From assembly GCA_944338265.1 (NCBI GenBank), contig CALVLO010000057.1, positions 1-8,765 of the forward strand: a DNA stretch of 8,765 nt, written 5' to 3'. The notes beneath the pieces are model-generated. The model saw only the letters and a list, made by a program, of their open reading frames with translations. It ran no database searches and was not told the origin of the DNA. The position numbers and the translations under genes are program-made. Below are positions 6,319 to 8,765 of the stretch, piece by piece (position 1 is the stretch's first letter; each line of letters begins with the position of its first letter). The DNA comes from an uncultured Clostridia bacterium (GTDB lineage: Bacteria > Bacillota > Clostridia > Christensenellales > Borkfalkiaceae).

Positions 6319-7421
6319 TGCACGACGGGCGCATCCCCGCGGAAAACGCCCGTGATCACCCCGCCGCCGAGGCACTGCGCCTCGTCGTACAGCACGGCGT
6401 ACTGCCCTTCCGTGACGGCGCGCTGGGGCTCATCGAAGAGGAGTTTCAGCGAGGTCTCCCCCGTCCGCTCCACGCGCACGCCCTGTTCGCTCTGGCGGTA
6501 ACGGAGTTTGGCGCGGCAGGAAAATGCCTTGGCGGAGGGCGGGAAGGGGATGAAGTTCATGCCCTCGACGGTACAGCCATCTGAAAAAAGCGGCGCTTCG
6601 TCCCCGTGCGAAACGTAGAGAATGTTGTGCGCGAGGTCTTTTTTGACGACGAACCACCTGCCCTCTTCGCCCTGCTTGCCGCCGAGATCGAGCCCGCGGC
6701 GCTGCCCGATGGTGTAGTACATGAGCCCCATGTGCTCGCCCACCTCTTCTCCCGCAAGCGAGACGATCTTCCCCGGCTGCGCGGGCAGGTATTGCTGCAA
6801 AAACTTGCGGAAGTTGCGCTCGCCGATAAAGCAGATGCCTGTGGAATCCTTCTTTTTTGCCGTGGCGAGCCCGTTTTGCACGGCGAGGGCGCGGACTTCT
6901 GCCTTGGTGAGACCGGCGAGCGGGAAGAGCACGTCTGTAAGCTGTTCCTGCGTGAGCTGATTGAGAAAATACGTCTGATCTTTGCCTGCATCCTTCGCTT
7001 TGAGCAGGCGGTGGACGCCGCCCTCGTGCGAAATGCCGCAATAGTGCCCCGTGGCGATGCAGTCTGCGCCCAGCCTGCGGGCGTATTCCTTGAAGGGTCC
7101 GAACTTGATCTCGCGGTTGCACAAAACGTCGGGATTGGGCGTTCTGCCGGCGCGGTATTCGGCGAGAAAGTAGGAGAAGACGCGATCCAGATACTCCTTC
7201 GCGAAATTGACGGTATAATAGGGAATATCGAGCAGACCGCACACGCGCACGACGTCTTCGAAGTCTTCCTCTGCGGTGCAGGCGCCGTTTGCGTCCGTCT
7301 CCTCCCAATTCTTCATGAACAGCCCGACGACGTTGTAGCCCTGCTCTTTGAGGAGGAGCGCCGCGACCGAGCTATCTACCCCGCCGCTCATCCCGACGAC
7401 GACCGTCTTTTTCCGGCACAT
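6312..7421 (-). CDS. mnmA: tRNA-specific 2-thiouridylase MnmA
   Basis: 369 residues, normal family length and complete. MnmA adenylates and thiolates uridine 34 of tRNA-Lys, -Glu and -Gln in the cytoplasm, using sulfur from a cysteine desulfurase relay. Visible features are the ATP-binding PP-loop GMSGGVDSS (10-18), the NPDVLCNREIKF motif with catalytic Cys101, ATGHYC (123-128), KDQTYFLNQL (147-156) and STGICFIGERNF with the second catalytic Cys197, then the C-terminal beta-barrel domain. The ATG at 7421 has GAGGAGG five bases upstream (7433-7427). A good promoter lies just upstream. The gene is divergent from tRNA-Arg and precedes spoIIR. No cysteine desulfurase gene, a common neighbour, is present here. 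Confidence 0.97.
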   Translation of the reverse strand: MCRKKTVVVGMSGGVDSSVAALLLKEQGYNVVGLFMKNWEETDANGACTAEEDFEDVVRVCGLLDIPYYTVNFAKEYLDRVFSYFLAEYRAGRTPNPDVLCNREIKFGPFKEYARRLGADCIATGHYCGISHEGGVHRLLKAKDAGKDQTYFLNQLTQEQLTDVLFPLAGLTKAEVRALAVQNGLATAKKKDSTGICFIGERNFRKFLQQYLPAQPGKIVSLAGEEVGEHMGLMYYTIGQRRGLDLGGKQGEEGRWFVVKKDLAHNILYVSHGDEAPLFSDGCTVEGMNFIPFPPSAKAFSCRAKLRYRQSEQGVRVERTGETSLKLLFDEPQRAVTEGQYAVLYDEAQCLGGGVITGVFRGDAPVVQV

Positions 7422-7447
7422 ATGCTCCTCCTCAAAAATTTTTCAAA

Positions 7448-7476
7448 ATTATAGCACATTCGCGCAAAAATATAAA
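7448..7476 (-). promoter_or_regulatory. mnmA: Probable sigma-A promoter of mnmA
   Basis: On the minus strand TTTATA (7476-7471), 17 bases, then TATAAT (7453-7448), with TGC directly before the -10 (extended -10). It is 27 bases from the start codon. It faces away from the tRNA promoter. Confidence 0.7.
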
Positions 7477-7494
7477 GCATTTTCGCCCGAAATA

Positions 7495-7503
7495 TGGTAT
7501 AAT
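7495..7503 (+). promoter_or_regulatory. Extended -10 promoter of tRNA-Arg
   Basis: TGG-TATAAT (7495-7503), a perfect -10 with an extended TG, lies 24 bases ahead of the tRNA 5' end. No good -35 is visible at 17 bases (AAGCAT). The extended -10 may compensate. Confidence 0.6.
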
Positions 7504-7527
7504 GGCTCTGCTGAAATTAGATATCAT

Positions 7528-7604
7528 GCACTCGTGGCGCAATTGGATAGCGTGTCAGCCTCCGACGCTGAAGGTTGTGGGTTCGATCCCCGCCGGGTGC
7601 ACCA
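7528..7604 (+). tRNA. tRNA-Arg (anticodon CCG)
   Basis: A full cloverleaf can be folded: acceptor GCACTCG with CGGGTGC (7528-7534, 7594-7600), D stem GCGC with GCGT, anticodon stem TCAGC with GCTGA, loop CTCCGAC (7560-7566) giving anticodon CCG (7562-7564), a five-base variable loop, and T stem GTGGG with CCCGC around TTCGATC. The discriminator is A and CCA (7602-7604) is encoded. It reads CGG, a useful codon in a GC-rich genome. A promoter precedes it and an intrinsic terminator begins within its last base. Confidence 0.97.
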
Positions 7605-7627
7605 AAGCCCCCTTTATGGGGGCTTTT
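7604..7627 (+). terminator. Intrinsic terminator of tRNA-Arg
   Basis: AAAGCCCCC (7604-7612) pairs with GGGGGCTTT (7618-7626) around TTTAT, ending in TTTT. It starts at the last base of the tRNA, so the tRNA is a single-gene transcript. The repeat array begins shortly after. Confidence 0.9.
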
Positions 7628-7734
7628 GCATTCGGCAGGGGAGCAGCCCACGGGTTCGCCCGACGCCGAAGGCGGCGCACGAGCGCCGAAGGTGCGAAGT
7701 AGCCTCGGCGGGTGCATTGATTTTTATCCCCCCT

Positions 7735-7792
7735 GCCGCCGAGCGCAATGCGCTCGGCGGCTTTCCCCCCTTAAAACAAGTGTTAAGGGGGG
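7735..7792. repeat. GC palindrome plus module B palindrome, copy 2
   Basis: GCCGCCGAGCGC-AAT-GCGCTCGGCGGC (7735-7761) is followed after TTT by the 28-base CCCCCCTTAA/TTAAGGGGGG element (7765-7792), identical to the other two copies. The GC arms are longer than in copy 1, yet still perfectly complementary. Confidence 0.8.
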
Positions 7793-7798
7793 CGGAGA

Positions 7799-7846
7799 GA
7801 ACTCCCTCAGTCACTTCGTGACAGCTCCCTCTCGGAGGGAGCCAAG
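7799..7846. repeat. Module C, copy 1 (double hairpin)
   Basis: GTCAC-TTC-GTGAC (7810-7822) is followed by GCTCCCTC-TCG-GAGGGAGC (7824-7842), ending in the recurring junction motif GAGGGAGCCAAG (7835-7846). The second copy is at 8289-8341; there the second stem is identical but the three-base loop is ATA. Confidence 0.75.
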
Positions 7847-7852
7847 GGTAAA

Positions 7853-7972
7853 CCCCTCATCCACCGCAAGCGGTCCCCCTTCCCCAAGGGGGAAGGCCGG
7901 GGAATTGTGCGGGAAAGCTGAAAGGCAACAACATGGTATAACAACCCCTCCGTCTTGCCTACGGCAATCCAC
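7853..7972. repeat. R1 direct repeat, copy 1 (120 bp)
   Basis: Matches 8456-8576 with three substitutions and one inserted C, about 97% identity by eye. It contains CCGC-AA-GCGG, a C-rich/G-rich stem (CCCCCTT with AAGGGGG), and the phrase ATGGTATAAC near its middle, which resembles a -10 element. The function is unknown. Confidence 0.85.
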
Positions 7973-7973
7973 G

Positions 7974-8020
7974 TCTTGGCGGCACCAAGGTAGAGTGCCG
8001 CCTTCGGGCACGAAATCGCC
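7974..8020. repeat. R2 direct repeat, copy 1 (47 bp)
   Basis: Identical over all 47 bases to 8660-8706. It forms a hairpin, GGCGGCAC (7978-7985) with GTGCCGCC (7995-8002), and runs directly into module A. Here R1 and R2 are one base apart; in the second round 83 bases separate them. Confidence 0.85.
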
Positions 8021-8094
8021 ACTGAGCAAGGCAATTCCTTAGTTCGCGACGCGCGCACAGCGCACTGCGCTGATGTGCATAACGCGTCGCTCAC
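8014..8094. repeat. Structured repeat module A, copy 2
   Basis: The small hairpin is imperfect here (ATCGCC with GGCAAT, one C-A mismatch). The large hairpin has outer stem GCGACGCG (8046-8053) with CGCGTCGC (8083-8090), then GCACA (8055-8059) with TGTGC (8074-8078), then GCGC-ACT-GCGC (8060-8070). Compared with copy 1, one G-C pair of the outer stem is A-T here, and the inner stem sequence is different but still paired. Confidence 0.75.
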
Positions 8095-8100
8095 CCTCAC

Positions 8101-8180
8101 AGAGGGAGGCAAGAATAGGGAGCGGCTTCCCGCAGAGGGAGGCAAGAATAGGGAGCGGCTTCCCGCAGAGGGAGGCAAGG
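8101..8180. repeat. 33-bp tandem repeat, about 2.4 copies
   Basis: A unit starting AGAGGGAGGCAAGAATAGGG and ending in CTTCCCGC occupies 8101-8133 and 8134-8166 identically, with a partial third copy (8167-8180). Each unit begins with the junction motif GAGGGAGGCAAG seen throughout the array. Confidence 0.9.
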
Positions 8181-8226
8181 GATTTGCTTCACCCGCTGTT
8201 GCTACGTTGATTTTTTTATCCCCCCT

Positions 8227-8284
8227 GCCGCCGAGCGCGTTGCGCTCGGCGGCTTTCCCCCCTTAAAACAAGTGTTAAGGGGGG
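8227..8284. repeat. GC palindrome plus module B palindrome, copy 3
   Basis: GCCGCCGAGCGC-GTT-GCGCTCGGCGGC (8227-8253), TTT, then the 28-base module B element (8257-8284). Only the three-base loop of the GC palindrome differs from copy 2. The distance from copy 2 is 492 bp, the basic period of the array. Confidence 0.8.
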
Positions 8285-8288
8285 CATG

Positions 8289-8341
8289 GAACTCCCTCAG
8301 TCTCGCTAATGCTCGACAGCTCCCTCATAGAGGGAGCCAAG
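8289..8341. repeat. Module C, copy 2
   Basis: Begins GAACTCCCTCAGTC as in copy 1. The first hairpin is replaced by a longer segment (TCTCGCTAATGCTCGA) between GTC and GAC. The second hairpin is GCTCCCTC-ATA-GAGGGAGC (8319-8337), followed by CAAG. Confidence 0.7.
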
Positions 8342-8455
8342 AATGGAGGCGGAGAGAATAACTCCCACTATCTGCACGGCTTTGCCGCGCAGGACCTTTC
8401 TCAGAGAGGGAGGCAAGGGGGGCTGCCGCTTCCCGCAGCGGGAGGCGATGGCAAG
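8342..8455. repeat. Extra segment between C and R1 in the second round
   Basis: Copy 1 has six bases between C and R1; here there are 114. The segment contains another GAGGGAGGCAAG junction (8406-8417) and a CTTCCCGC/GCGGGAGG hairpin (about 8429-8445). It has no coding features. Confidence 0.6.
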
Positions 8456-8576
8456 CCCCTCATCCACCGCAAGCGGTCCCCCTTCCCCCAAGGGGGAAGG
8501 CTGGGGAATTGTGCGGGAAAGCTGAAAGGCAACAATATGGTATAACAACCTCTCCGTCTTGCCTACGGCAATCCAC
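8456..8576. repeat. R1 direct repeat, copy 2 (121 bp)
   Basis: Near-identical to 7853-7972, with one extra C in the C-run and three substitutions. It ends in GGCAATCCAC, after which a new 83-base segment begins. Confidence 0.85.
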
Positions 8577-8659
8577 CTCCCCTTACACAGGGGAGGCAAG
8601 GGGACAGGGTGAAAAGCGGCTCCGCGGGCACAAAACTCCCACCGCCCCTGCGGGGCACC
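8577..8659. repeat. 83-base segment inserted between R1 and R2
   Basis: Begins with a hairpin of the junction type, CTCCCC-TTACACA-GGGGAG (8577-8595), followed by GCAAGG. A GCCCC-TGC-GGGGC hairpin (about 8644-8656) sits near the other end. It is absent from the first round, where a single base joins R1 to R2. Confidence 0.65.
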
Positions 8660-8706
8660 TCTTGGCGGCACCAAGGTAGAGTGCCGCCTTCGGGCACGAA
8701 ATCGCC
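8660..8706. repeat. R2 direct repeat, copy 2 (47 bp)
   Basis: All 47 bases are identical to 7974-8020, including the GGCGGCAC/GTGCCGCC hairpin. It is preceded by the 83-base segment and runs into module A copy 3. Confidence 0.85.
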
Positions 8707-8765
8707 GCTGAAATGGCGATTGCTTAGTTCACGGCGCGCACACAGCGCACTGCGCTGATGCGCAT
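8700..8765. repeat. Structured repeat module A, copy 3, cut by the window end
   Basis: The small hairpin is AATCGCC (8700-8706) with GGCGATT (8715-8721): the T-A pair of copy 1 is a C-G pair here. The large hairpin starts (ACGGCGCG) and contains GCGC-ACT-GCGC, but its 3' outer arm lies beyond the window. Confidence 0.7.

Larger units (their letters stand above)
7628..8765. repeat. Gene-free mosaic of directly repeated palindromic modules
   Basis: No believable gene: the open frames run across repeats, differ between copies and lack ribosome binding sites. The order is: unique GC-rich start (7628-7714), a lead ending TTGATTTTT-ATCCCCCC, GC palindrome and module B (7735-7792), module C (7799-7846), R1 (7853-7972), R2 (7974-8020), module A (8014-8094), a 33-bp tandem repeat (8101-8180). 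The lead, GC palindrome, B (8227-8284), C (8289-8341), R1 (8456-8576), R2 (8660-8706) and A (8700 to the window end) then recur. The second round holds extra pieces at 8342-8455 and 8577-8659. No transposase, integrase or CRISPR periodicity is present. Confidence 0.8.

Noticed and set aside
7575..8178. Open frames of 120-155 codons in the repeat array
   Set aside because: They read through the tRNA, terminator and palindromes, are not conserved between repeat copies, and include peptides repeated only because the DNA is tandemly repeated.
7765..8765. CRISPR array
   Set aside because: Repeats are long, heterogeneous and of several kinds; there is no constant short repeat with regular unique spacers and no cas genes.
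7628..8765. Insertion sequence or integron
   Set aside because: No transposase or integrase frame and no terminal inverted repeats with target duplication were found. A MITE-like element moved in trans remains possible and is covered in the findings.

Overview
The window looks like chromosomal DNA of a GC-rich, endospore-forming (or recently spore-forming) member of the class Clostridia. Evidence is a spoIIR gene, strong GGAGG-type ribosome binding sites, bacterial sigma-A-like promoters, a half-size TauE/SafE gene pair and intergenic palindromic repeats of a kind I recall from uncultured gut Clostridia. A Christensenellales-type lineage is a guess; nothing here fixes the genus.

Layout. Bases 1-258 are a non-coding remnant of a structured repeat array. 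Two overlapping minus-strand genes (992-259) encode the two halves of a TauE/SafE-type transporter. Divergent from them is a 1233-residue surface protein (1181-4882) with a signal peptide, three probable beta-sandwich modules, a C-terminal membrane anchor and a charged cytoplasmic tail. A hairpin-rich leader (4909-4997) precedes a pnuC-family vitamin transporter gene (5009-5758). Convergent with it on the minus strand are mnmA (7421-6312, tRNA 2-thiouridylase) and spoIIR (6259-5729, sporulation signalling protein); the pnuC and spoIIR coding ends overlap by 30 bp. Divergent from mnmA is tRNA-Arg(CCG) (7528-7604) with its own promoter and terminator. From 7628 to the end (over 1.1 kb) there is no believable gene: the stretch is a mosaic of directly repeated palindromic modules, related to those at 1-258.

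How it works together. These are mostly independent housekeeping and surface genes, not one pathway. The two places with the most unexplained structure are the spoIIR leader and the repeat array. In the spoIIR leader, a candidate sigma-F promoter, a perfect 10-bp inverted repeat and the ribosome binding site are interlocked, so that read-through RNA and locally initiated RNA should behave differently. In the repeat array, copies differ by paired substitutions that keep the stems intact, which suggests selection or a copying mechanism acting on folded single strands.
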